A stretch of 61,501 nucleotides of DNA, taken from contig JAJPHU010000220.1 in NCBI GenBank assembly GCA_021325115.1, positions 1-61,501 on the forward strand, in the 5' to 3' direction. Origin of the DNA: Planctomycetota bacterium. Lineage in GTDB: Bacteria > Planctomycetota > Planctomycetia > Gemmatales > Gemmataceae. A program made the position numbers and the translations under genes. This document shows positions 52,092 through 59,876 of this stretch, one piece after another (position 1 is the first letter of the stretch; each line of letters begins with the position of its first letter). Under the pieces are notes generated by a model. It was not told the DNA's origin and ran no database searches. It was given only the letters and a program-made list of their open reading frames with translations.

Positions 52092-53596
52092 CGCGCTCGC
52101 TGCAAGCGGGCGTCATCGCCGCTTTAGGCGATTTCAGTTTCCTGCGTGGCCTGCCTGCCCCGGCCGCCGACAACGACAAAGCGACTCGCCATCTTGTCCC
52201 GCTCCGTCCCGAAATCGAGCCGTTGGTCCGCCTGATCGAAGACACGCCGCGCAGCCAACTGATGGAGCGCATCGTCGCCGAGGTCCGCAAGGGGACCAGT
52301 TACGAGGAGCTGCTCAGCGCTGTGTTCCTGGCCGGTGTGCGCGGCATCCAACCGCGGCCGGTCGGCTTCAAATTTCACGCTGTGCTGGTCATCAATTCGG
52401 CGCACCTGGCCAGCCTGCGCGCTCCGGATAAAGAGCGCTGGCTGCCGTTATTCTGGGCCATCGATAATTTCAAGAACTCGCAAAAGGCCAACTCCGAGCA
52501 AGGCAACTGGCGCATGGAGCCGGCCGAGGAGAGCAAGCTGCCGCCGCCGCATCGGGCCAAGCAGCGCTTCATCGAAGCAATGGACGATTGGGATGAGGAA
52601 GGCGCCGATCGCGCCATCACCATGCTGGCGCGCACCGCCAGTGCCGAACAGGTGTACGAGCTGTTCTGGCGCTATGGCTGCCGCGATTTTCGCGACATCG
52701 GCCACAAGGCCATCTACGCCGCCAATTCCTGGCGCACCTTACAGGCGATTGGCTGGCGGCACGCCGAACCGGTAGTACGCTCGCTGGCTTATGCCATGCT
52801 CGATCGCGGCGGCAACGACAATCCCGCCGAGCACGATTACGACGCCGACCGTCCCTTCCGCGAGAATCAGAAACGCCTCGCCGACATCGGCCCGCTGTGG
52901 AAACAACGGCGACGTCTGGCGCCGGAAGCGGCACTCGACCTGTTAGAGACGCTGCGCAGTGCCAGTCCTTCGGATGGCAGCGCCAAAGTCGTGGAGCTGC
53001 TCCAGAAGGGTATCCATCCCACGTCCATCTGGGATGGCTTGTTCCTCATGGCTGGCGAGCTAATCATGCGCCAGCCGGGCATCATCGGCATCCATTGCGT
53101 CACTTCGACGAATGCCTTGCACTTTGCGTATCAGACCAGCGCCTGCGACGAGACACGGCGGCTGTTGATGCTGCAAACGGCGGCGTTTTTGCCAATGTTC
53201 CGCCAGGCCATGATGGGCCGCGGCAAGCTCGCCGATGTGCGGATTGATCGAGTAGAAAAAGCGGAATTAACCGGCGATCCCCGGCAAGCTCTTGAGGAGA
53301 TTTTCGCCACGGTCAGCAAAGACCGCATGTTGGCAGCTCGCAAGACGTTGGCCCTGATGGACGGCAACAGCGAGCGCTTCCCGCCGTTGGTGACAGCGGC
53401 CGAGCGGCTGATTTTCAGCAAGGGCCACGACTCGCATGATTACAAGTTCAGCTCCGCTGCCCTGGAGGATTACTACCACGTGAGTGCGCCCTGGCGCGCC
53501 CGCTACGCGGCCTCGAGCATGTTCAATCTGAAAGGCACCGGCGATCGTGATAACAACCTGATCGAACGCACCCGTGCGGCGTTGGCGAAGACCTAA
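52058..53596 (+). CDS. Tat-exported protein of unknown function
   Basis: 512 aa. A twin-Arg signal (DRRRFVTRSLQAGVIAALG) is followed by a mostly helical protein. Segments such as YELFWRYGCRDFRDIGHKA and GIHCVTSTNALHFAYQTSA contain conserved-looking His and aromatic residues that could be cofactor ligands; a distant likeness to questin-oxidase-type proteins is possible but weak. Tat export suggests folding with a cofactor before export. The start GAAGGAGACCGCTC precedes ATG 52058 with good spacing. It ends the oxidase cluster. Confidence 0.8.
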   Translation: MFDPFDRRRFVTRSLQAGVIAALGDFSFLRGLPAPAADNDKATRHLVPLRPEIEPLVRLIEDTPRSQLMERIVAEVRKGTSYEELLSAVFLAGVRGIQPRPVGFKFHAVLVINSAHLASLRAPDKERWLPLFWAIDNFKNSQKANSEQGNWRMEPAEESKLPPPHRAKQRFIEAMDDWDEEGADRAITMLARTASAEQVYELFWRYGCRDFRDIGHKAIYAANSWRTLQAIGWRHAEPVVRSLAYAMLDRGGNDNPAEHDYDADRPFRENQKRLADIGPLWKQRRRLAPEAALDLLETLRSASPSDGSAKVVELLQKGIHPTSIWDGLFLMAGELIMRQPGIIGIHCVTSTNALHFAYQTSACDETRRLLMLQTAAFLPMFRQAMMGRGKLADVRIDRVEKAELTGDPRQALEEIFATVSKDRMLAARKTLALMDGNSERFPPLVTAAERLIFSKGHDSHDYKFSSAALEDYYHVSAPWRARYAASSMFNLKGTGDRDNNLIERTRAALAKT

Positions 53597-53617
53597 ATGC
53601 TTTTGCAGCCGCCTGAC

Positions 53618-53676
53618 AAACGGCTGGCGTAAGCCGGCTGGTACGAGAGCCGCACCAGCCGACTTATGCTGGCGGT
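53618..53676. repeat. Imperfect palindrome AACGGCTGGCGTAAGCCGGCTGG
   Basis: AACGGCTGGCGTAAGCCG is roughly mirrored by CGACTTATGCTGGCGGTT. It lies between convergent genes and could act as a terminator. Confidence 0.6.
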
Positions 53677-53716
53677 TCGCCAGACGGCTGCTACATCCGC
53701 CGGCCAAGCACTCGGA

Positions 53717-54400
53717 TCAGCGCAATTTCTGTTGTTTCAATACGTCATGCAGCCATTTGCGATCTTCGTCACTTAGCGGCGTGCTGGGATCTTTGCGGTA
53801 ATCGATCTTGGCTGCGAAGCCGCCTTGGTCGTAGCAGCGTGTGAAGGCTGTGTGCAAATCGAGCACGGTATCGCGATCGTCGGAGGCCAAAGGCAAGCGG
53901 AAACGGGGCAGGCGCTTCTGCAAGGTAGTCGTGTAGATTTCGTAGCGATCCGGCTGCGTCGCCCGCGTCACGGTAACGGCATAATCCCAATCGGGCAAGC
54001 CGTCACGCGAGTACTCCAAGGTCGGCTGGCCTTGCAGGACCAGATCGATCTCGACGAGGTTAGCTTTGACATGCTTGCCTTCGTCGCGCTTGGCGAGATA
54101 GGCGGCCCGGCCAGCCGGCTTCAGTTTGTTGGCCGGGCTGACCACATCCACCAGCGTGACGAGCCGACCATCGGAACGTTGGCGGATCTCGATGTAATCC
54201 TCGTGATGCTCTTCGCGTATGACTGATGTGAACAAGGCCTGTTCCGTGACGTAGTGACGTTGGTTGACACGCGCACGGTAGCGATCGATTAAGCTGGGCT
54301 GCAAAATTTGATGCAAGCTCTGAATGAGCTGATGATGGAAGACTGGCCACAGCGCGTCGTCTTCAAGGTACGGGTCCATACCGGGAAAGGGGCTTGGCAT
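53717..54400 (-). CDS. DUF4058 family protein
   Basis: 227 aa from ATG 54400 (GGGAGAAG upstream). The start MPSPFPGMDPYLE is the diagnostic opening of DUF4058, followed by WPVFHHQLIQSLHQILQP, YIEIRQRSDGRLVTLVDVVSPANK and LPRFRLPLA. The family is widespread in planctomycetes and cyanobacteria, with a restriction-nuclease-like core proposed for it; function unproven. Cytoplasmic, no signal. Divergent from the PP2C gene. Confidence 0.9.
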   Translation of the reverse strand: MPSPFPGMDPYLEDDALWPVFHHQLIQSLHQILQPSLIDRYRARVNQRHYVTEQALFTSVIREEHHEDYIEIRQRSDGRLVTLVDVVSPANKLKPAGRAAYLAKRDEGKHVKANLVEIDLVLQGQPTLEYSRDGLPDWDYAVTVTRATQPDRYEIYTTTLQKRLPRFRLPLASDDRDTVLDLHTAFTRCYDQGGFAAKIDYRKDPSTPLSDEDRKWLHDVLKQQKLR

Positions 54401-54536
54401 AGCTTGTCTTCTCCCTGATTCCTGGAGGAGCAACGTGGATCGACAACGAAACAATTCCGAGAAATGATTATACCGACGGTGATGGTCAAGTGCCAGGATA
54501 GCACCTGAATCAGTTGCTCCAACAGCGCGGGAAGCG

Positions 54537-54559
54537 TATAGTTAACGTGGTATAGTTAA
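54537..54559. promoter_or_regulatory. Direct repeat TATAGTTAA upstream of the PP2C gene
   Basis: TATAGTTAA occurs at 54537-54545 and 54551-54559, a 14-base spacing, in an A/T-rich patch between divergent genes. It could be a promoter region or operator; no matching -35/-10 pair is convincing. Confidence 0.3.
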
Positions 54560-54629
54560 TTTACCATGTCGGCCCGCGTGGCGCAACAAGAATTCTCGGG
54601 ATGATCGATTGCGATAAAACGAGGCAGTT

Positions 54630-55391
54630 ATGGCCCTGGCGTTGAATATCGGCAAATGTACGTTACTGGGCAACTACCGAGAGAACAACGAAGATGCCAT
54701 CGATGTCAAGACGTTCCCGGACATGACCATTTGTCTGGTGGCCGACGGCATGGGCGGACAAGCGGCCGGCGAGGTGGCCAGCAAACGGGCTATCGAAATC
54801 GTGCCGCGCGAACTGAAAAAATATCTCTCCACCGCCGTCAGCAACGAGGACAGCAAAACCATCATCCGTCGCTCCATCGTCCAGGCCAACGAAGAGATCA
54901 TGACTATGGCCAGCCTCGACCGCGAGCTGAAAAACATGGGCACCACCATCGTGGCGGCTGTGTGGCGCAAGGGCAGTTCGATCATCTATATCACCGGCAT
55001 GGGCGACAGCCGGGCCTACCTTATTCGCAACAAGAAAATCGATCAGCTGACCACCGATCACTCCATCGCCCAGGCGTTGGTCGAGGCCAAGACCATTTCT
55101 CCCGCCGAAGCCAAGACGCATCGTTATCGCAACGTCCTGTGGAAATATCTCGGCTCGGCAGAGGTTGGCGAGGGACCGGAAGTCAAAATCGTGCCGATTC
55201 AGGCCGGCGATCGCTTCTTGCTTTGTACCGATGGGCTTAGCGGCGTCGTCGCCGATGAGCAGCTGCTTGATTTCATCCTTCAACATGAAAATGTCCAGGA
55301 GTGCGCGGACGGCCTGGGACAGCTCGCCCTCGATGCCGGCTCGAAAGACAACGTCTCATGCATGGTCATCGAAGTCGTGGAGGCGAAGTAA
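54630..55391 (+). CDS. PP2C-family Ser/Thr protein phosphatase
   Basis: 253 aa, GAGGCAG before the ATG. Metal-site motifs are in order: GNYRENNED, VADGMGGQAAGEVAS, GDSRAYLIRN, LLCTDGLSGVV and SKDNVSCMVIEV, a complete bacterial PP2C/Stp domain. It dephosphorylates Ser/Thr residues placed by Hanks-type kinases, which are abundant in planctomycetes; none is adjacent here. Cytoplasmic, one domain, no membrane helix. Confidence 0.96.
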   Translation: MALALNIGKCTLLGNYRENNEDAIDVKTFPDMTICLVADGMGGQAAGEVASKRAIEIVPRELKKYLSTAVSNEDSKTIIRRSIVQANEEIMTMASLDRELKNMGTTIVAAVWRKGSSIIYITGMGDSRAYLIRNKKIDQLTTDHSIAQALVEAKTISPAEAKTHRYRNVLWKYLGSAEVGEGPEVKIVPIQAGDRFLLCTDGLSGVVADEQLLDFILQHENVQECADGLGQLALDAGSKDNVSCMVIEVVEAK

Positions 55392-55780
55392 CAATTCTTC
55401 GGGACGTGGGGCGTACACCTCCTGCTCCGTTTTTTCCTGAAAAAATTCTTGCAATCCGCCAAGAAGAGCGATACTTTCACGGTAGATGAGGGTTTCATTA
55501 AATGCCGCACTACCCTGCGGCCCCGCCTGCCCTGCCTGCTTAAGAGCTACCGGCCAAAACCTCCTCTCCCCTCGTGAGGGAGGGCTGAGGTAGGAGGTGT
55601 CAAGGCAATGGAGCCAAGAAGTTGTGTCCCCCCCACCTGACCCTCCCCCACAAGGAGGGAGGGAAAAGACCCCCAACCCTCCCCCACAAGGGGGGAGGGA
55701 AAAGACCGCTAGCCCTAAGCCTTCCTGAGATGCTCTCCTCCTCTCCAAGGAGGAAGCCCGCCTTGCGGAGGACCGTGGAA
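55392..55780. other. Intergenic region holding a MITE-like element
   Basis: About 390 bases between two plus-strand genes. The element at 55544-55714 fills much of it; nothing recognisable lies in 55392-55543. The frame of the next gene is open back to 55622 through this repeat, but coding use there is not supported. Confidence 0.5.
55544..55714. mobile_element. MITE-like composite palindromic element, copy 3
   Basis: AGCTACCGGCC at the left and GACCGCTAGC at the right, with a CTCCCCTCGTGAGGGAGG hairpin and two successive CCCTCCCCCACAAGG/GGAGGGAAAAGAC hairpins, the second apparently a duplication. The reverse complement of 11725-11854 aligns with it over most of its length, and 21723-21835 has the same layout. 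Confidence 0.65.
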
Positions 55781-58204
55781 ATGCTCGCTGTCATGGCTCG
55801 CTGTTTCGCCTCTCGTGATCCGTGGTTTATGCTTCTGGCTTGTTTCGCTCTTTTCACACAGATGGTTTGCGCCGTCTCTGGCGCTCATGCCGATGTTAAG
55901 CTGCCTGCCGGTGAAACGGTACAGAAGGTCGATTTCGAGCGTCATATCGTGGGCGTGTTTGGCCGTATGGGTTGCAATTCCGGCTCCTGCCACGGCTCGT
56001 TCCAGGGCAAAGGCGGTTTCCGCCTTTCGCTGTTCGGCTACGATCCGGCCAAGGATTACCTGGCCTTGACTCGTGAAGCCGAGGGGCGCCGGCTCAATCG
56101 CACCGATCCGGATAACAGCCTGCTCTTGCTCAAAGCCACTGGTCGAGTGCCGCATGAAGGGCAGACACGCTTCGGCCGCGATTCCTGGGCCTATCACTTG
56201 CTGCGCAACTGGATCGCTGACGGCGCACACTGGCAGCCGGGCAGCGGTACTATCGTCAAAATCGCCATAACTCCTCCTGAATATGCTTTCGCCAAACCCG
56301 GACAAACCGGACAGCTCCACGTGAAAGCGGTCTTCGCCGACGGTACGACAGAAACCATCACGTCGCTGTGCGATTTTCGCACCAATGATGAAACCGTCGT
56401 CGAAGTGACGCCGCTGGGGAAACTGCGGGCGGTGCGGCCTGGCGATACCGCCATCATCGTTTCCTATCGCGGCCATGTCGTGCCGGTGCGCGTTCTGGTG
56501 CCGTTGGAGGCGAAACCGAATTTCCGCTATCCGGAGGGGCCGCAAGTCCATTTCATCGACCGCGAAGTCTTTGCCAAACTGCGGCGGCTGGGCATCGTAC
56601 CCTCGGACCTGTCCAGCGATACGGAATTTCTCCGCCGCGTCACCATCGACACCATCGGCACACTGCCGTCGCCGCAGGAAGTCCGCGCATTCCTCGCCGA
56701 TACGAGTTCGGATAAACGTACGCGCAAAATCGACGAATTGCTGGCGCATCCGATGCACGCCGCTTTGTGGGCGACGAAGTTCTGCGACATCACTGGCAAC
56801 AACACCGACGCCCTGGAGGGGCAAGGACAGCGCAAGGCGCTTCTGAGTCAGATGTGGCACGACTGGTTCCGCAAACGGTTGGCCGCGAACGTGCCCTATG
56901 ACGAGATTGTCCGCGGCGTCTTGTGCGCCACCAGCCGCGAAGGGCTCAGTCCAGAAGAGTACGTCCAGCAGGTCAAGCAGATCGAAACCGTCAACTGTGG
57001 TTTCAATGAAACTTATGCCCATCGCTCTACTCTCGATCTCTTCTGGCGTCGGCAGCAGCAAGTACCGATCGAGCAGTGGGGCGAGAAAACAGCAGCGGCG
57101 TTTCTCGGCGTTCGTCTCGAATGCGCCCAGTGCCATAAACATCCGTTCGACCGCTGGACGCAAACCGATTATCGCGCTTATGCCAATGTATTCAGCCGCG
57201 TGTCCTTCGGTATCTCGCCGGAGTCGCAGAAACTCTTCCGTGCGGAAAACGAGGAGCGCCGCAAGAAGAAGGGCGACAAGAAAACGGTGCCCCTAAACCC
57301 GCTGCGCGAAGTGTTTTTGACGAAAGCCAGCCGGATACTGCCCGACCCTGATACGAACAAACCGCTGCCGGCCCGCGCCCTGGGCGGCCCTATCATCCCC
57401 TTGGACGACGGTAAGGATCCCCGCCAGACCCTGTTCGAGTGGATGCGTGCTCCGGACAATCCGTTCTTTGCGCGCAGCTTCGTCAATCGCGTCTGGGGCC
57501 ATTATTTTGGCACTGGCATCGTGCATCCGGTGGATGATTTCTCGCTGGCTAATCCACCTTCCAACGACCGATTGCTCGAGGCCTTGGCTAAAGACTTCAT
57601 CGCCAACAAGTACAACATCCGCGACCTGGAGCGCAAAATCCTCCTGTCACGCACCTACCAGTTGACCGCCGTCCCCAACGAGACCAATCGCCTGGACCGC
57701 ACCAATTATTCCCACAGCTACATTCGCCCGCTGATGGCGGAAGTGATGGTCGATGTTCTCAACGCTGCCCTGGGGGCGACGGAGAAATTCGGGCCGGAGA
57801 TGCCGGACGGCAGCCGGGCCATCGAGGTCGGCGCCAGCCGGGTGCAGAATGGCTCGGTCAATTACGCTTTTCGCATTTTCGGCCGGCCACCACGGACAAC
57901 GACCTGCGATTGCCAACGGGCCATGGAGCCGGCTTTGCCGCAGAAGCTGTATCTCATGGCCGATCCGTCGATCTTGCAAAAAATGCAAGCCCCGCAGGGC
58001 CGCATCGCCCGTTTGCTAGCTACGGAACGGGATGATAACAAAGTGCTCGATGAACTGTTCCTGGCCAGTGTGAGCCGGCTGCCCACGGCCAAGGAGCGCG
58101 CCTGGTTCGCCAGCTATCGCGCGCAGGCCAGGGACCGCCGTACCGCCTTTGTGGATACCTTGTGGGCGCTAATTAATACTCATGAATTCGTGTTCAACCA
58201 CTGA
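55781..58204 (+). CDS. DUF1549/DUF1553 protein with Big2-like domain
   Basis: 807 aa from ATG 55781; starts further upstream lie in repeat sequence. A hydrophobic signal (FMLLACFALFTQMVCAVSGA) precedes a planctomycete-type N-terminal segment with GCNSGSCHGSFQG. A Big2-like beta domain (ITPPEYAFAKPGQTGQLHVK) follows, then DUF1549 (including C-A-Q-C-H near residue 448, a CxxCH heme-type site) and DUF1553 (NPFFARSFVNRVWGHYFG, LPTAKERAWF). The gene pairs with the DUF1501 gene downstream, a combination found throughout Planctomycetes. Reaction unknown. Confidence 0.93.
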   Translation: MLAVMARCFASRDPWFMLLACFALFTQMVCAVSGAHADVKLPAGETVQKVDFERHIVGVFGRMGCNSGSCHGSFQGKGGFRLSLFGYDPAKDYLALTREAEGRRLNRTDPDNSLLLLKATGRVPHEGQTRFGRDSWAYHLLRNWIADGAHWQPGSGTIVKIAITPPEYAFAKPGQTGQLHVKAVFADGTTETITSLCDFRTNDETVVEVTPLGKLRAVRPGDTAIIVSYRGHVVPVRVLVPLEAKPNFRYPEGPQVHFIDREVFAKLRRLGIVPSDLSSDTEFLRRVTIDTIGTLPSPQEVRAFLADTSSDKRTRKIDELLAHPMHAALWATKFCDITGNNTDALEGQGQRKALLSQMWHDWFRKRLAANVPYDEIVRGVLCATSREGLSPEEYVQQVKQIETVNCGFNETYAHRSTLDLFWRRQQQVPIEQWGEKTAAAFLGVRLECAQCHKHPFDRWTQTDYRAYANVFSRVSFGISPESQKLFRAENEERRKKKGDKKTVPLNPLREVFLTKASRILPDPDTNKPLPARALGGPIIPLDDGKDPRQTLFEWMRAPDNPFFARSFVNRVWGHYFGTGIVHPVDDFSLANPPSNDRLLEALAKDFIANKYNIRDLERKILLSRTYQLTAVPNETNRLDRTNYSHSYIRPLMAEVMVDVLNAALGATEKFGPEMPDGSRAIEVGASRVQNGSVNYAFRIFGRPPRTTTCDCQRAMEPALPQKLYLMADPSILQKMQAPQGRIARLLATERDDNKVLDELFLASVSRLPTAKERAWFASYRAQARDRRTAFVDTLWALINTHEFVFNH

Positions 58205-58210
58205 AACACT

Positions 58211-58255
58211 CGTCTGCCGCACCCGCAAGGGCGGCCCTTGTGAGGGCAGCAGACG
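58211..58255. repeat. Short palindrome between the DUF1553 and DUF1501 genes
   Basis: CGTCTGCCGC is mirrored by GCAGCAGACG, with GGCGGCCCTTGTGAGGGC between. It ends about 24 bases before the DUF1501 start. Confidence 0.6.
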
Positions 58256-58278
58256 GAGAAGACTACGGGAGCATGACC

Positions 58279-59595
58279 ATGCCACGATCCTATGTCTCGG
58301 ATTGCGAAGGGTTCCATCGCCGCGACTTCCTCAAGATTGGCGCCGGCGGCCTGTTTGGGCTGACGCTGCCGCAGCTTTTGCGCCTGGAGGCGCAAGCAAC
58401 TCCCGAAGACAAGCGCAAACGGCGGGCTAATGCCGTCATCATGCTCTGGCTGGGCGGCGGACCTTCCCATCAAGATATGTGGGACCTCAAACCCGATGCC
58501 CCCGAAGGCATCCGCAGCCTCTTCAAGCCGATCCCCACCAAAGTCAGCGGCGTGCAAATCAGCGAACATCTGCCGAAGACGGCGCAAGTGGCCGATAAAA
58601 TTTCGATCATCCGCTCGCTCTATCACACCATCCCCTCGCATGGTCCTGCCAGCGTGTTTATGACTACCGGCAACAAACCGACGCCGGCGCTGGATTATCC
58701 CTCGATGGGATCGCTGACCGCCAAGCTGGTGAAGACAGAGAAGGGCATTCCTCCCTACGTCAGCTTCGGCGACTTGCGCGGCGACCGGGGCGGCGTCGCT
58801 GGCTACCTCGGCACCGCCTACAACCCGTTCATCGTCGAAGGCGGCGGCAAAGGCGGGTTCCGTGTCCGCGGCATTCAATTGCCGGGCGGCTTCACTCTTG
58901 CGGAATTGGAAAAACGTGACAGGCTCTTCCGGGGTTTCGATGAGACCTTCCGATCGCTTGATAAATCGGCCGATCTTGTCGAAGGGCTGGATACTTTCCA
59001 CCAGCAAGCCCTGGAGATCTTGCGTTCGGACAAGACCAAGAAAGCCTTCGACCTGGAGCGGGAGCCTGCCGCACTGCGCGAGCGCTACGGATCTACTCCG
59101 TTCGGCCAAGGTGTTCTGGCTGCGCGACGGCTGGTCGAGTCCGGCGTCCGCTTCGTCACCATCAGCCTCGGCGGCTGGGATACGCATGCCCAGAATTTCG
59201 ATCGGCTGTCCAAGCGTCTGTTGCCGTCGCTCGATCAAACGCTATCAGCCCTGGTCGAAGATCTACACGCGCGCGGCCTGCTGGATTCGACGCTTGTTTA
59301 CTGCGCGGGCGAGTTCGGGCGAACGCCGAAGATCAACAAGACGGCCGGCCGTGATCACTGGGCGCGGTCGATGGCGGTGGTCTTGGCCGGCGGCGGCATC
59401 CAGCGCGGCTACGTCCACGGCAGCACCGACGCCCAAGGCATGGCTCCGGCGACCGAGCCGTGTACCCCCGACGATGTGTGCGCCACCATCTTCCACTGCC
59501 TCGGCATCGATCCCCACACGGAGCTGACGACTTCGACGGGCCGACCTATCCAACTCTTCCGCGAGGGCCGCGTTATCGAGAAATTGCTGGCGTGA
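58279..59595 (+). CDS. DUF1501 family protein
   Basis: 438 aa; ATG 58279 is correctly spaced from GGGAGC, better than the ATG six bases earlier. Tat-type signal (HRRDFLKIGAGGLFGLTLPQ). Family segments: AVIMLWLGGGPSHQDMWDLKP, SIIRSLYHTIPSHGPASVFM, FVTISLGGWDTHAQNF and CAGEFGRTPKINKTAGRDHW, the last showing the alkaline-phosphatase-like superfamily architecture. Partner of the preceding DUF1549/DUF1553 protein. Substrate unknown; probably exported and folded before transport. Confidence 0.94.
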   Translation: MPRSYVSDCEGFHRRDFLKIGAGGLFGLTLPQLLRLEAQATPEDKRKRRANAVIMLWLGGGPSHQDMWDLKPDAPEGIRSLFKPIPTKVSGVQISEHLPKTAQVADKISIIRSLYHTIPSHGPASVFMTTGNKPTPALDYPSMGSLTAKLVKTEKGIPPYVSFGDLRGDRGGVAGYLGTAYNPFIVEGGGKGGFRVRGIQLPGGFTLAELEKRDRLFRGFDETFRSLDKSADLVEGLDTFHQQALEILRSDKTKKAFDLEREPAALRERYGSTPFGQGVLAARRLVESGVRFVTISLGGWDTHAQNFDRLSKRLLPSLDQTLSALVEDLHARGLLDSTLVYCAGEFGRTPKINKTAGRDHWARSMAVVLAGGGIQRGYVHGSTDAQGMAPATEPCTPDDVCATIFHCLGIDPHTELTTSTGRPIQLFREGRVIEKLLA

Positions 59596-59642
59596 TCGTT
59601 GCCCATCCTTTCTCCACCCGTTCGCCGTGCTCAGCAAAGGCC

Positions 59643-59671
59643 GTTCTTGCTGGCACGGCGAGCGGGTAAAC
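59643..59671. repeat. GTTCTTGCTGGCACGGCGAGCGGGT repeat copy
   Basis: Degenerate copy of the CTTGCTGGC...GGGCTGGTAA repeat in the spacer between DUF1501 and the ABC-F gene. The rest of 59596-59876 (281 bases) shows no gene. Confidence 0.5.
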
Positions 59672-59876
59672 CTGCGGCGGAATGAAGATCATCACGGTTG
59701 GGGGGGCAGCAGCGGCCGTTGGATTGGGCCTCGCCAAACAACCTCGTCTATAGTTGCAAGTTCGGCCGCTGTTTTTCCTGCTCCTCGTGCATTGGCTCGG
59801 AAGACGTAATCACATGTCAAGAGGTGGCTGCGGACGCAGCTTTACCTTCTTTGCCGGCTCCGCTACGCTAAAGGGC

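Noticed and set aside
55715..57163. Minus-strand open frame opposite the DUF1549/DUF1553 gene
   Set aside because: Mirrors a well-supported gene and shows no family features.
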